NCBI RefSeq assembly: GCF_006385135.1
Contig: NZ_CP041025.1
Coordinates: 2,201,501-2,265,500 of the forward strand
Direction of reading: 5' to 3'
Length of the DNA: 64,000 nt
DNA from: Paremcibacter congregatus
Lineage (GTDB): Bacteria > Pseudomonadota > Alphaproteobacteria > Sphingomonadales > Emcibacteraceae
The translations under genes were made by a program, and so were the position numbers. Position 1 is the first letter of the stretch. Each line of letters opens with the position of its first letter. Positions 9,333 to 17,839 of this stretch are shown piece by piece. The notes beneath the pieces were generated by a model. It saw only the letters and a list, made by a program, of their open reading frames with translations, did no database searches and had not been told where the DNA came from.

Positions 9333-10163
9333 TTATTTTTTAAGCTCAAAATTCCCCGGTCTTAAGAACCCCTCTACTATCTGTTCTACTTCCCGGGAAA
9401 TTAGTATTTTATAATGCCCCAATTCTTGTGTTTTAACCAGTTTTGCTGTCGGCCAAGTTCTTTGTATCTCATCGCCGTCCGTATGTGCCACGTAAGTATC
9501 GCTCTCATCATATATCAACAGCAGCTTTTCCTGATTATTATCAGCATAGGCGTGCCCTTTTTCAAGCGATTCCCAAGAAGAACGAAACTGTTCTGAATAA
9601 TATTTTTTACAACGCACAATCATTTTATCTGAAATCCCCAGTAGTTTCCGAATAATCTGTATTGGAGGATAGGGATAACGGGGAGACGAAATACATACAT
9701 AATGATCGGCCTTTATGCCTTCTAGTTCTCTGGCCGCCATCATACATAGACCGCCCGCTGAATGGCCAATGAATGCATAAATTTCTCTGTTTAAATATTT
9801 GGTCAGATCCCCAATATCAGAGATAAAATTTCTAAAACTCGCTTGTCGACCAGATGAGGCACCATGGCCCGTCACGTCAAATACAACAGATTGAAACCCT
9901 CTTTCTGCCATATGTAAGGCCAGAGGCGCCATTTGACTCCCTCGTCCGCCCCAACCATGAACGAATACGACTATAGGCCCCTTTCCCCATGTCCAAGCCA
10001 CCAACTTATCCCCCCGCCCAAAAAACATACACTGTGCCTGAGCTAACGCCTCACGGTCGCGTTTTCTGATGCCTGGTCTTGGTGGCTTGTTTGCCAGAAA
10101 TTTAATAACAGAAAAACCCAACCCTTCGGGCAGAATATTAATTATAAATTTCATGAAGTTCAT
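9333..10163 (-). CDS. Alpha/beta hydrolase
   Basis: 276 aa with a complete alpha/beta-hydrolase core. The oxyanion strand is VVFVHGWGGRG (about 64-74), the nucleophile elbow is IGHSAGGLC (Ser about 132), the acid lies in LLLIYDESDTYV and the catalytic His in LGHYKILIS. The N-terminal 50 residues are basic and hydrophobic. Substrate unknown; esterases and thioesterases of this type are not distinguishable by sequence alone. It is probably co-transcribed with the small hypothetical gene downstream. Confidence 0.85.
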   Translation of the reverse strand: MNFMKFIINILPEGLGFSVIKFLANKPPRPGIRKRDREALAQAQCMFFGRGDKLVAWTWGKGPIVVFVHGWGGRGSQMAPLALHMAERGFQSVVFDVTGHGASSGRQASFRNFISDIGDLTKYLNREIYAFIGHSAGGLCMMAARELEGIKADHYVCISSPRYPYPPIQIIRKLLGISDKMIVRCKKYYSEQFRSSWESLEKGHAYADNNQEKLLLIYDESDTYVAHTDGDEIQRTWPTAKLVKTQELGHYKILISREVEQIVEGFLRPGNFELKK

Positions 10164-10354
10164 CTTGCTGATCTCTTTATTAAGTCTGTTGAACCATTTT
10201 CTTTGCCTAACCCCTTAATAATTGATCATTCTCACAGCCAAAAAGGATCAACATCAAGGGGCCAAGCAAAGTAACCGCAAACTCGAACTTTGACCATACT
10301 TCAAGAACACACCGACGTTAGTGCATTTTCGTGACATAGCCCTTCAGCCCACAT

Positions 10355-10645
10355 TTAGTTACTTTGATAGGATGTCATAATAATATCTGCCGCTTCTTCA
10401 CGTAAGGGAATAAGGCTTTGATATCCAACACTGTTAAAAAGCATGTCAATGGCCTCAATATCTGGGAACTGCACAATTAGGGTTTGCGCGTGGGTACTGT
10501 CTCCTCCTGTAATGTTTCGTATCATTTTTCCTTTTGTGAGAACTTCTGCGTTATATAGTGAGGCTAATTTTTGAACTGCCCCTAAATATTGTCCAAATTT
10601 TTCGGGTTTTTTGACGGTAATTGTTGCAATCATAAAAGCACTCAT
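10355..10645 (-). CDS. DUF1330 domain protein
   Basis: 96 aa that match the small ferredoxin-like DUF1330 fold. The N-terminus is SAFMIATITVKKPEKFGQYL, the centre EVLTKGKMIRNITGG is the family's usual glycine loop, and the end LIVQFPDIEAIDMLFNSVGY has the W/F-N-S-Y pattern. The function is unknown. It follows the NmrA-like gene by 29 bases and is probably the last gene of the MarR-controlled unit. Confidence 0.82.
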   Translation of the reverse strand: MSAFMIATITVKKPEKFGQYLGAVQKLASLYNAEVLTKGKMIRNITGGDSTHAQTLIVQFPDIEAIDMLFNSVGYQSLIPLREEAADIIMTSYQSN

Positions 10646-10674
10646 GACGTGGTCCTATCTGTTGAATATATCGT

Positions 10675-11769
10675 TTATTTTTGATTTAAAAAGGGTAAAA
10701 TGTTAAGTTGATGGGTATCGGCACTCTTGACCCATTCATCATTTTGATGAGCGAGATGATGAGACTTTGTTGCAGGATGATCGCGTTCATTCTCCCATTC
10801 CTGAGCATTAAAGCTTTTTGTAAACATCATCTTTGCGACAAATATTAGAGAGGATATTTTAGTTCCGGTTTGTAGTCTTGGGTCTATGAGAGCTGGATTG
10901 TTAAAGTATCTTCTTGCGGTTTCTTTAAAGGGTTCTGGTTTGCTTCCGGTCACGCGTTCAACATGATCAGTGACACCGCCAACAGCAAAAGCACCCTGCC
11001 TAAGTTCTTCTGTAAAATGATTAACTTGAGATATTTCAAACTTTGAAAAGCCTAAAGCCTGAGCAGCTTTTGTGAAGGTTTTGAAGGGAACATCTTTATA
11101 AGTGACTTTGCGGCCTAAAACAGTCGTGAAAATATTCGCAATATCATTTGGGCCTAGCAGTTCAGGGCCTGTAGGATGGTAGCTTTGGTCAATATGATCC
11201 TTTGGATCCGCAATAGCGTAAGCGGCAACACGCCCAATATCCTCGTTAGAAGGTGGCGCGGTATAACCATTGCCCAATGGCGCCATAAACATGCCCAAAT
11301 TCACAATGGCTGGAAGCCCTAAAAAATAGGTAAAAGCAAATAGGCCAGGATTAATATGGATCACATCAATATTTGGCATAAGGCGGTAAATATGATTGGC
11401 AATCCAGTGACTTCGTGAATGAATTGATTTATGTTGCGCTATTGTGTTCCAGCCACTCATCAAGGCCACCACTTCCAACTTCGCCTCTTCTGCAGCCAAG
11501 GCGAATAGCATGAGGTTCTCAAGTAAATTTGGTGTAAAAGGGGGACAATGATAAGCACGCGCCACCCCTTTCATTGCCTGACGCAGATCTTCAAAAACGA
11601 GCTGGTCGCCAACAATAATTTCGGCACCCGCTTTTCGTAACTTCTCGGATCTCACATCAATACGGCGTACCATTGCTCTAACGGGGAAGCCAAGTTTAAG
11701 TAATTGTAGAATTGTTTCAGTACTGGTTCTACCAGCAGCACTGGTTACGAGTATCTTGGGTTTTATCAT
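10675..11769 (-). CDS. NmrA-like NAD(P)-binding protein
   Basis: 364 aa. The N-terminal Rossmann motif is ILVTSAAGRTSTETILQLL, a variant of GxxGxxG, followed by RAMVRR and DLRQAMKGV typical of NmrA/HSCARG proteins. The chain continues past a normal NmrA domain (about 290 residues) with a C-terminal part of about 70 residues (TKSFNAQEWENERDHPA) that I do not recognise. Such proteins sense NADPH or act as oxidoreductases. The gene follows marR after an 80-base gap holding two operator-like sites. Confidence 0.8.
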   Translation of the reverse strand: MIKPKILVTSAAGRTSTETILQLLKLGFPVRAMVRRIDVRSEKLRKAGAEIIVGDQLVFEDLRQAMKGVARAYHCPPFTPNLLENLMLFALAAEEAKLEVVALMSGWNTIAQHKSIHSRSHWIANHIYRLMPNIDVIHINPGLFAFTYFLGLPAIVNLGMFMAPLGNGYTAPPSNEDIGRVAAYAIADPKDHIDQSYHPTGPELLGPNDIANIFTTVLGRKVTYKDVPFKTFTKAAQALGFSKFEISQVNHFTEELRQGAFAVGGVTDHVERVTGSKPEPFKETARRYFNNPALIDPRLQTGTKISSLIFVAKMMFTKSFNAQEWENERDHPATKSHHLAHQNDEWVKSADTHQLNILPFLNQK

Positions 11770-11792
11770 TATATTATCCTTATATTAAAACA

Positions 11793-11845
11793 GTTGATAT
11801 ATACAACCATTATTCTATGTAAGGCCAATTGTTGTATTTGTCAAC
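11793..11845. promoter_or_regulatory. Twin operator-like sites between marR and the NmrA gene
   Basis: Two 15-bp dyads share the pattern GTTG-N7-CAAC: GTTGATATATACAAC at 11793-11807 and GTTGTATTTGTCAAC at 11831-11845, with centres 38 bases apart. Both lie in the gap in front of the NmrA-like gene. Size and form fit a MarR-family operator, so the adjacent regulator at 11850-12284 probably represses the NmrA/DUF1330 pair here. No footprint is available. Confidence 0.55.
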
Positions 11846-11849
11846 TAAA

Positions 11850-12284
11850 CTATTTGATGTTTTGGGAAATCTTATTCAGGGTAGTTCGTGTGGTTTCCAT
11901 ATCTTCGACACTAATACCTTGTGTGGTTCGCTTAATCATTTGTTGCATGAGAGGTAAGGCGGTCGTTCGAACCTCCTCCCCTTTTGTGGTTAGAAAGACG
12001 ATTTGTTGACGATTATTCTCTGTATGGGTTTGCCTGATAATCAGAGATTTCGTTTCCATGCGTGTAAGAAGCCGCGTTATGTTTGTTTTATCTTTAAGGG
12101 ACTTTGTGACGAGCGTACCTTGATCAGAGCCTTCTTCTTTGATCAGAAACAGAATGATCATTTCTTCGGGTGTGATATCCAATCCATTTTTTAAAAATAT
12201 ATTCTTCATTCCCGTCTTAAATAAGTAACTGGAATGATGTAGGGCAAAGCCAATGGTTTTTTCTATGTCTGGTCGTAGTGTCAT
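11850..12284 (-). CDS. MarR family transcriptional regulator
   Basis: 144 aa with the winged-helix MarR architecture. An N-terminal dimerisation helix is followed by the recognition region PEEMIILFLIKEEGSDQGTL and TRLLTRMETKSLIIRQ, the wing ENNRQQIVFLTTKGEE, and C-terminal helices. It acts as a dimeric DNA-binding repressor that usually responds to phenolic or other small ligands. The NmrA-like and DUF1330 genes follow in the same direction, separated by the twin GTTG-N7-CAAC sites. Confidence 0.9.
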   Translation of the reverse strand: MTLRPDIEKTIGFALHHSSYLFKTGMKNIFLKNGLDITPEEMIILFLIKEEGSDQGTLVTKSLKDKTNITRLLTRMETKSLIIRQTHTENNRQQIVFLTTKGEEVRTTALPLMQQMIKRTTQGISVEDMETTRTTLNKISQNIK

Positions 12285-12606
12285 AAAAATATAAATATAG
12301 GTATTTTAGGCTTGTGTCATTTTAAATAAGTTAAGCAAACTTATATTGATGTTTGTTACATACATAGCTTTGACGAAGAGAGACTTATCAGCCATGAAGT
12401 CAGAAATGAGATATAAGGCTCATAAGCTTGTGGAAGAGAAATACTAAAAAAATCATGAACAAACAGGAAATAAAGTACTCCGGTTAAAATATGCTGGCTA
12501 GATATATAGAGCGGCTTGGGGATATTGATAAAAAGGCACGGCCCCACATCATTAAATTTCCCCAAGATATAATAGATAAACTGCAAGAACTTATGACTGA
12601 ATTTCC
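12285..12606. other. Gap without a clear gene; small plus-strand frame at 12491-12625
   Basis: No convincing gene lies here. A short plus-strand frame runs from ATG 12491 to TAA 12625 (44 codons, MLARYIERLGDIDKKARPHI then a hydrophilic helix ending in EFPYQSSV). It reads like the tail of a larger protein and overlaps the last bases of the convergent deaminase gene, so it may be a relic. The minus-strand frame in the same place (12356-12613) is hydrophobic and looks like its shadow. Confidence 0.25.
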
Positions 12607-13614
12607 CTACCAATCATCTGTATAAGCTTCAATAATTTTCTTAGCTAGGGCTGACTTTACCTTAGCAGGAGCAAAACTAGCGGCGAGTGCATTTAGGTTT
12701 GCCGTGCGAAAATCTTTAATATTCCAGCCAAAATTTTGTTCTAATACGGCATATTCAGTCGACATCGTAGTACCGATTAAGGTGCCTCCATCTGTGTTAA
12801 TCCCAATTGAAACCCCAAGTTCTTTAAGCTGGTTAATAGTGTGATCGGCTAAATTTGGAAAAACATTTGTTTTAATGTTGGAGGTTACACATATTTCCAA
12901 ATGGATTTTTCTTTCTTTGATTAACTCAACAACAGACATATCTTCAACGCTACGTACGCCATGCCCAATTCGTGTCACATTGAGATTTTCAATGGAATCG
13001 CGAACACTCCCAGCTCCTTTTCCTTCACCGGAATGAGCGATTGCATTCAGGCCAGAAGTGCGTATTTTTTCGAACGCAGAGATGTGATTATCAAGAGGGA
13101 AACCCGCTTCATCGGCAGCAAGATCTAAAGCGACAACACCATCCTTTGCAAACCGCTCTACCAAACGTGCGGTTCTAATGCTTTGTTCTTCAGAGAAATG
13201 TCTCAACGTACACAAAATAAGACCACAGTGAACATTATAATATTTGGCAGCATCATGCATAGCCTTCAGAGTGACCTCGACTATTGCTTCAGGCTTTAAC
13301 CCACCATTTGTATGAAGGAGCGGAGCAAAACGAATTTCTCCATATAGGATATTTTCTGCGGCAAACTGATCAACCATATCATCTACTGCAATAGTAAGTG
13401 CTTCTTCAGTTTGCATTAAAACAAGGGCGTGATCAATGCATTTCAAGCATTCAGAAAGGTCTTTAGTATAGGGAGAAATGAACTTTTCACGGTATTCTTT
13501 TAATCTTAGTGATGGTGAAAGGCGGCGTAATGCATTGTAACTTATTGCCGTATCCAAATGATTGTGCAGTTCAATCTTTGGATATGGGAGCCATTTTTGA
13601 ATAGATTTTATCAT
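12607..13614 (-). CDS. Adenosine-deaminase-like purine deaminase
   Basis: 335 aa of the metal-dependent adenosine/AMP deaminase family. Zinc ligands are visible in IELHNHLD (H17, H19), the catalytic HxxE in AHSGEGKG, and further ligands in RIGHGVR and INTDGG. Three positions that contact the nucleoside in true adenosine deaminase differ: HLDT instead of HLDG, DLAADE instead of LAGDE, and NTDGG instead of NTDDP. The substrate may therefore not be adenosine. The start overlaps the nucleoside hydrolase stop (ATGA), so the two are coupled and probably work in nucleoside salvage. Confidence 0.85.
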   Translation of the reverse strand: MIKSIQKWLPYPKIELHNHLDTAISYNALRRLSPSLRLKEYREKFISPYTKDLSECLKCIDHALVLMQTEEALTIAVDDMVDQFAAENILYGEIRFAPLLHTNGGLKPEAIVEVTLKAMHDAAKYYNVHCGLILCTLRHFSEEQSIRTARLVERFAKDGVVALDLAADEAGFPLDNHISAFEKIRTSGLNAIAHSGEGKGAGSVRDSIENLNVTRIGHGVRSVEDMSVVELIKERKIHLEICVTSNIKTNVFPNLADHTINQLKELGVSIGINTDGGTLIGTTMSTEYAVLEQNFGWNIKDFRTANLNALAASFAPAKVKSALAKKIIEAYTDDW

Positions 13615-14543
13615 TTTAAAGCGTCTCTTAATAGTTTGATGAAATAATTCCGGTCTGCTTCTAATATTACTTCGGTATTTTTTTTGTGTTCAGAGTAATT
13701 ACGATCACCTATGATTGTCATTCCACAAGTGGGACCATCATTCATGACAACTGACACCGCAGCCATTTTTGACCTTGTAATTGCCTGAGGAGCCAATGCG
13801 ATTGCCATCGCAACGGGATCAGGAAAATCAAAGCCATTAACCTTTGAAACCTCCGAGCACCATTGATGTAATGTAATTTGGGAGTCGATCGCCACTTTTG
13901 CTTTTTCCGTACCAATGCACCGAAGTTCTTCTGCTTCCAAGGCTGTAAAAGATGCATATTTTCGAGAAATATCCCAGCCAACCATTATTTTAGACATATC
14001 TGAAGCAAAAACGATTTCAGCCGCTTCAGGATCTGCCCAAATGTTATATTCAGACACGGCCGTCAAATTACCATAATAGTCACTTGTTCCACCCATTATG
14101 GTACAATGCTTGATTTTATTTGCGATTTCAGGCGCAAGACTTAGGGCCAGGGCAATATTGGTCAGAGGACCCAACGTCACAAGTTCAAGTTCGCCTTCGT
14201 ATATGTTCGCAGCATTGATCAGTGCCTGCACGGCATGACCATCATCCGGCGTTCGTCCGGATAATGCAAGTCCAATATTCCCCATGCCATCATTACCGTG
14301 AATATGTTGGGCGGTTTTTAACGGCCTTACCAATGGTCGATGTGCACCAGCATATACTGATACACTGGCTCCGCATAGTTCTCTGACGAAAAGTGCATTT
14401 TGTACAGCTTGAGAAAGGGGTACATTACCCGCGACAACGCCGATGCCAGTTATTATAAAAGATTCCTGATTTTGAAAGGCCATCATAAGAGCGACAGCAT
14501 CGTCAGATGCGGTGTCAGTATCAATATATATAGGGCGGGTCAT
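13611..14543 (-). CDS. Nucleoside hydrolase (IunH/RihA family)
   Basis: 310 aa. The calcium-binding N-terminus is IYIDTDTASDDAVAL (D8, D10, D14, D15). The ribose contact motif is SEYNIWADPEAA and the last metal ligand is in FDFPDPVAMA. These enzymes cleave the N-glycosidic bond of ribonucleosides in the cytosol. The gene is the first of a two-gene unit with the deaminase and is transcribed away from the LysR gene at 14651, the usual arrangement for a LysR-controlled operon. Confidence 0.93.
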   Translation of the reverse strand: MTRPIYIDTDTASDDAVALMMAFQNQESFIITGIGVVAGNVPLSQAVQNALFVRELCGASVSVYAGAHRPLVRPLKTAQHIHGNDGMGNIGLALSGRTPDDGHAVQALINAANIYEGELELVTLGPLTNIALALSLAPEIANKIKHCTIMGGTSDYYGNLTAVSEYNIWADPEAAEIVFASDMSKIMVGWDISRKYASFTALEAEELRCIGTEKAKVAIDSQITLHQWCSEVSKVNGFDFPDPVAMAIALAPQAITRSKMAAVSVVMNDGPTCGMTIIGDRNYSEHKKNTEVILEADRNYFIKLLRDALK

Positions 14544-14650
14544 AATTAATCATCTTTTGTTAAATTTTCATTTTCTATTTGCTCAATTTAAAACACTGAA
14601 ATATGTTATACTCAATCGATTATTAATCTATTAAGTTGAGGTTTTGGCAA

Positions 14651-15547
14651 GTGAACATTCTTCATCATCTTAATGCCTTACGATGTTTCGAGGCCGCCGC
14701 CCGATTGGGAAGTATCCGCGCCGCCGCTGAAGAACTAAATGTTACTGATGGGGCTGTAAGCAGACAAGTCCGTCAACTGGAAATATATCTTGGATTATCT
14801 TTGTTCGAGAGAGGACATCGCCGGATCTCATTAACCGATTCAGGAACACGTTTAGCGCAAGATGTAACTGCTTCATTTAACTTGTTACGACGCGCGAATC
14901 AGTATTTAGAATTTGATCAAGCTAAAAAACCAATTGTTTTGGCCGCGCCGGCAAGTTTTCTTCTTCGCTGGCTTATTCCGAGGATTAATAGGTTGCAAAA
15001 GGCACTTGGCGAAACCCCTTTGCAATTGGTTACTTGGGATCAACAGGGTTGCAATATTGATTCTTCGATTTCAGTTTCTATTCGGATCGGTTCTCCAGAT
15101 TCCTCTGCAGACGTGATTAATACAGCATTTATGCAAGAAGAATTTGGTTTGGTTGTAAATCCAAAATTACTAGGTATACCGCCATCTAACATAGAAGAAA
15201 AGATTCTGAAAATACCGCGTTTAATTCCAAAAACACGACCAAACATATGGGATCAATGGATTGAAGAATCCGCTGTTGACACGTTTGATACTCCCACAAT
15301 CGGATTTGAACGTATGTTTTTTACATTGGAAGCTGCGGAAGCAGGACACGGAATTGCAATAGCTCCACGACTACTTGTAACAGATTCTATTACGTCCGGG
15401 CGGCTTGTGGCACCTTTCGGGTTTATCAGCAGAAAGGGTAAATATTATGCTGTTACGGCTAAATGGAATGAAGAAAATCAATCAGTAAAAAAGGTAATTA
15501 ACTGGTTTGAAAAAGTAGGGAAAGAAGAAAAAAATTATATTCAATAA
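14651..15547 (+). CDS. LysR family regulator, GcvA-like
   Basis: 298 aa from GTG 14651, which has GAGG nine bases upstream; an in-frame TTG at 14636 is possible but overlaps that ribosome binding site. The N-terminal winged helix (LNALRCFEAAARLGSIRAAA, then VTDGAVSRQVRQLE) is the GcvA/AmpR subtype. The effector domain carries IGFERMFFTLEAAEAGHGIA, typical of that branch. It is divergent from the nucleoside hydrolase/deaminase pair across about 107 bases and is inferred to regulate it. Confidence 0.9.
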   Translation: MNILHHLNALRCFEAAARLGSIRAAAEELNVTDGAVSRQVRQLEIYLGLSLFERGHRRISLTDSGTRLAQDVTASFNLLRRANQYLEFDQAKKPIVLAAPASFLLRWLIPRINRLQKALGETPLQLVTWDQQGCNIDSSISVSIRIGSPDSSADVINTAFMQEEFGLVVNPKLLGIPPSNIEEKILKIPRLIPKTRPNIWDQWIEESAVDTFDTPTIGFERMFFTLEAAEAGHGIAIAPRLLVTDSITSGRLVAPFGFISRKGKYYAVTAKWNEENQSVKKVINWFEKVGKEEKNYIQ

Positions 15548-15739
15548 ATAGTTCACCAGAAATGCTGGCACAGATTGGGATTCAAGTTCGATAATTTAAA
15601 ATAAAAATGACACAACGGCAGCTTCCATCGCTGAAAAAATATATGATCATATCTATTATGGGGGCCATTTTACTTTGTAAATATATTAGAATCTAATCCG
15701 ACGGACATAAGCAATAGGGTCAGGTAACTCTCATCATTC
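15548..15739. other. AT-rich gap, no gene seen
   Basis: About 190 bases between the LysR stop and the Lrp remnant. Only short frames occur, on both strands, and I see no clear hairpin terminator. It is probably decayed sequence belonging to the junction described next to it. Confidence 0.4.
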
Positions 15740-15922
15740 CTAAACCCTTTTATTAATTGGTGACATGCGGCGTTCCACGGGAGAAGATTGAATAATTGAT
15801 GTATTGGTCATGGCATAGGGGATTATTTCATCTATAATTCTTTCCAAATCTTCCACAGAACGGACATAAGCTTTTACCATAAAACAATCCTCTCCAGTAA
15901 TCCGGTCACATTCAATGATCAG
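15740..15922 (-). pseudogene. Lrp/AsnC family regulator, C-terminal remnant
   Basis: The minus-strand frame ends ...PINKRV and contains the ligand-binding (RAM) end of Lrp/AsnC regulators: ECDRITGEDCFMVKAYV followed by RSVEDLERIIDEIIPYAMT and TNTSIIQSSPVERR. Only about 55 residues of a normal 150-residue protein remain; the DNA-binding half is missing. Upstream of about 15920 the sequence becomes the inverted tail of a relaxase gene, so the gene was cut by a rearrangement. No other half is present in the window. Confidence 0.75.
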
Positions 15923-16304
15923 GTAAAACGCAGGCAAGCTTATCTTGTAGGGCAGGGGTTTGCCCGTGAAACGGCTGGTGGTATAACTTATCAGCGCGGC
16001 TTATTGAAGAACCTTGGAACAGCGTGAAGTCAATAAGGTGGTGGCGACTATTTCCAGTGAGACGGGCAAGAAGTTTCGCCAAGTTCGAAAGGACGATAAA
16101 GTTGAGGACGTTTATTCCAAACCTGTTGAACTTGCCAGCTGCAGATATGCCGTGGTCGAAAATGCCAAAGAGTTTTCTCATGTGCCGTGGTGTTCCGTGT
16201 TGGAACACTCAAAGGGAAAATTTGTGTCGGGTGTTGTTGGGGGAGCGGCATATCCTGAGATATTGGTAAAAAACGGAAGAGGGAGATTTCTTAGAAAACA
16301 ATAA
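15923..16304 (+). pseudogene. Relaxase (DUF3363) C-terminal remnant, frameshifted
   Basis: The plus strand encodes about 125 residues that align end to end with the tail of the intact relaxase at 39008-41008: AYLVGQGFARETAGGITYQR against AYLMAEGFARETVQGITYQR, EQREVNKV against EQRELSKV, and KYAVIENSKEF against RYAVVENAKEF. An extra G in the GG at 16016-16017 shifts the frame. The catalytic domain is absent. Divergence from the intact copy shows it came from a second, related mobile element rather than a recent duplication. Confidence 0.85.
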
Positions 16305-16373
16305 GTTCTTTTTGTTGGAAATAGGTTCTTTTTTAATATTGAATTTAAATATGGGTTCAATATACTTTTCATC

Positions 16374-17747
16374 ATGTGGAAACCAAATGTAAATATTCAT
16401 ACGGCTCATAAAGCGACTACCCTCATGGATATCCTTAAAAAGGATATTCAGTCAGGGCGTCTTGTGTTGGGCGAACGTCTCCCGACCCAACAAAATCTTG
16501 CAGAATCTACTGGTATTGCCAAAAGTACAGTCGCCCGTGTTTATCAAGAAGCTCACGCAGAAAGTTTAATCAAAACCATCGTTGGACGAGGATCTTTTGT
16601 CGCGGGTAAAAGTGACCCTTTCTTTCAGGCCGTTGATCTGCAAGCAGATGAAACATTGGACCTTCGTCTTGATTATCCTATTGCCGAGCTTGGCATATCA
16701 CTCTCAGAGACTTTAATCCAAATCGCAGAGGAAGATTGTTGCCACCTTCTAACCTATCAAGAACATGCTGGACGACTAGAGTGCCGAGAAGCAGGAGTAA
16801 GATGGCTTGCATTGAATGATGTCACATGCTCTGCTGAGGATATTGTTATGACAAGTGGGGCACAACATGCCTTAACCGTCTGCCTGTCGTCTGTCGCCAA
16901 GAGCGGAGATAGTGTGGTAGTGGAAGAACTCACTTACCCTGGCATAAGAGAAACCGCAGAAATGCTTGGTATCAACCTTATACCCGTTACGATGGACGAT
17001 AACGGCATTAATCCTGACAGCCTGACGGAAATTTTGTTTGCTCATCGAAACATCAAAGCACTGTACAGCAGTCCTACCATTCAAAATCCGACAACCATAT
17101 TCACACCAGAATATCGACGCATAGAAATTGGAGACATTTGCCATAAACATGGTATTTTTATTATTGAAGATGATATTCATAGGCTCTTTTCTGATGAACG
17201 TCCCGCGCCTTATGTGAATTTACTTCCTGAACTCACATTTTTCATTGCAGGTTTATCAAAAGCAGTTTGCGGGGGGTTAAGAGTTGCTTATGTTGTTCCC
17301 CCAGCGGCATTGTTCAAAACTGTAAAACGCAGAATCCTTGCCACCCATTGGACATTGCCACCGTTGATGGCAGAAATTGCCACACGCTGGATTAATGATG
17401 GCACGGCGATGACAACATTAAGCACTAAGAAAACAGAAGCCGAAATTCGGCATCGCTTGGCTTATAAAATAATTGGCGCCCCATTTATCAAAGAAAAAGC
17501 CGCAAGTTCTTATGTCTGGATTGATCTTCCATCAGAATGGACTGCTGAAATATTCATTAATGAAGCCTTTGAAAATAGGGTCGCAGTTTTGGGAGATGGG
17601 AGTTTCCGCGTAACACCTGAAGCTTTAAAACCGGGTATTCGTTTGTGTCTGGGCGCCGCACCTGACAGACAAAGACTGGAAACTGGTTTGATAAAAATAG
17701 CGGCAATGCTGAAAGATGGCCCTGGGGGAAGCTTCGGCATTATTTAA
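16374..17747 (+). CDS. MocR-type GntR/aminotransferase regulator
   Basis: 457 aa. An N-terminal GntR winged helix (DILKKDIQSGRLVLGERLPT, then STGIAKSTVARVYQEA) is fused to a fold-type I aminotransferase domain. That domain includes the PLP lysine in AGLSKAVCGGLR and PTIQNPTTIFTPE. MocR proteins use bound PLP as sensor and usually control PLP-linked metabolism. The gene lies 92 bases upstream of a PLP-dependent sulfur amino acid enzyme on the same strand, its most likely target. No strong ribosome binding site precedes ATG 16374. Confidence 0.92.
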   Translation: MWKPNVNIHTAHKATTLMDILKKDIQSGRLVLGERLPTQQNLAESTGIAKSTVARVYQEAHAESLIKTIVGRGSFVAGKSDPFFQAVDLQADETLDLRLDYPIAELGISLSETLIQIAEEDCCHLLTYQEHAGRLECREAGVRWLALNDVTCSAEDIVMTSGAQHALTVCLSSVAKSGDSVVVEELTYPGIRETAEMLGINLIPVTMDDNGINPDSLTEILFAHRNIKALYSSPTIQNPTTIFTPEYRRIEIGDICHKHGIFIIEDDIHRLFSDERPAPYVNLLPELTFFIAGLSKAVCGGLRVAYVVPPAALFKTVKRRILATHWTLPPLMAEIATRWINDGTAMTTLSTKKTEAEIRHRLAYKIIGAPFIKEKAASSYVWIDLPSEWTAEIFINEAFENRVAVLGDGSFRVTPEALKPGIRLCLGAAPDRQRLETGLIKIAAMLKDGPGGSFGII

Positions 17748-17839
17748 TAAATAACAAGATGAAATTCCATTGCAAAATTCACTAATTGAGTTTTGCTTAA
17801 CGGGCGACCTACGCCTTCTGAACAAAAGGATGTTAAATT

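Noticed and set aside
12356-12613. Hydrophobic minus-strand frame of 85 codons
   Set aside because: Composition typical of the reverse of a hydrophilic coding relic; no ribosome binding site and no family features.
15610-15682. Short plus-strand frame resembling a GntR N-terminus (ASIAEKIYDHIYYGG)
   Set aside because: Too short and similarity too loose to call a regulator remnant.
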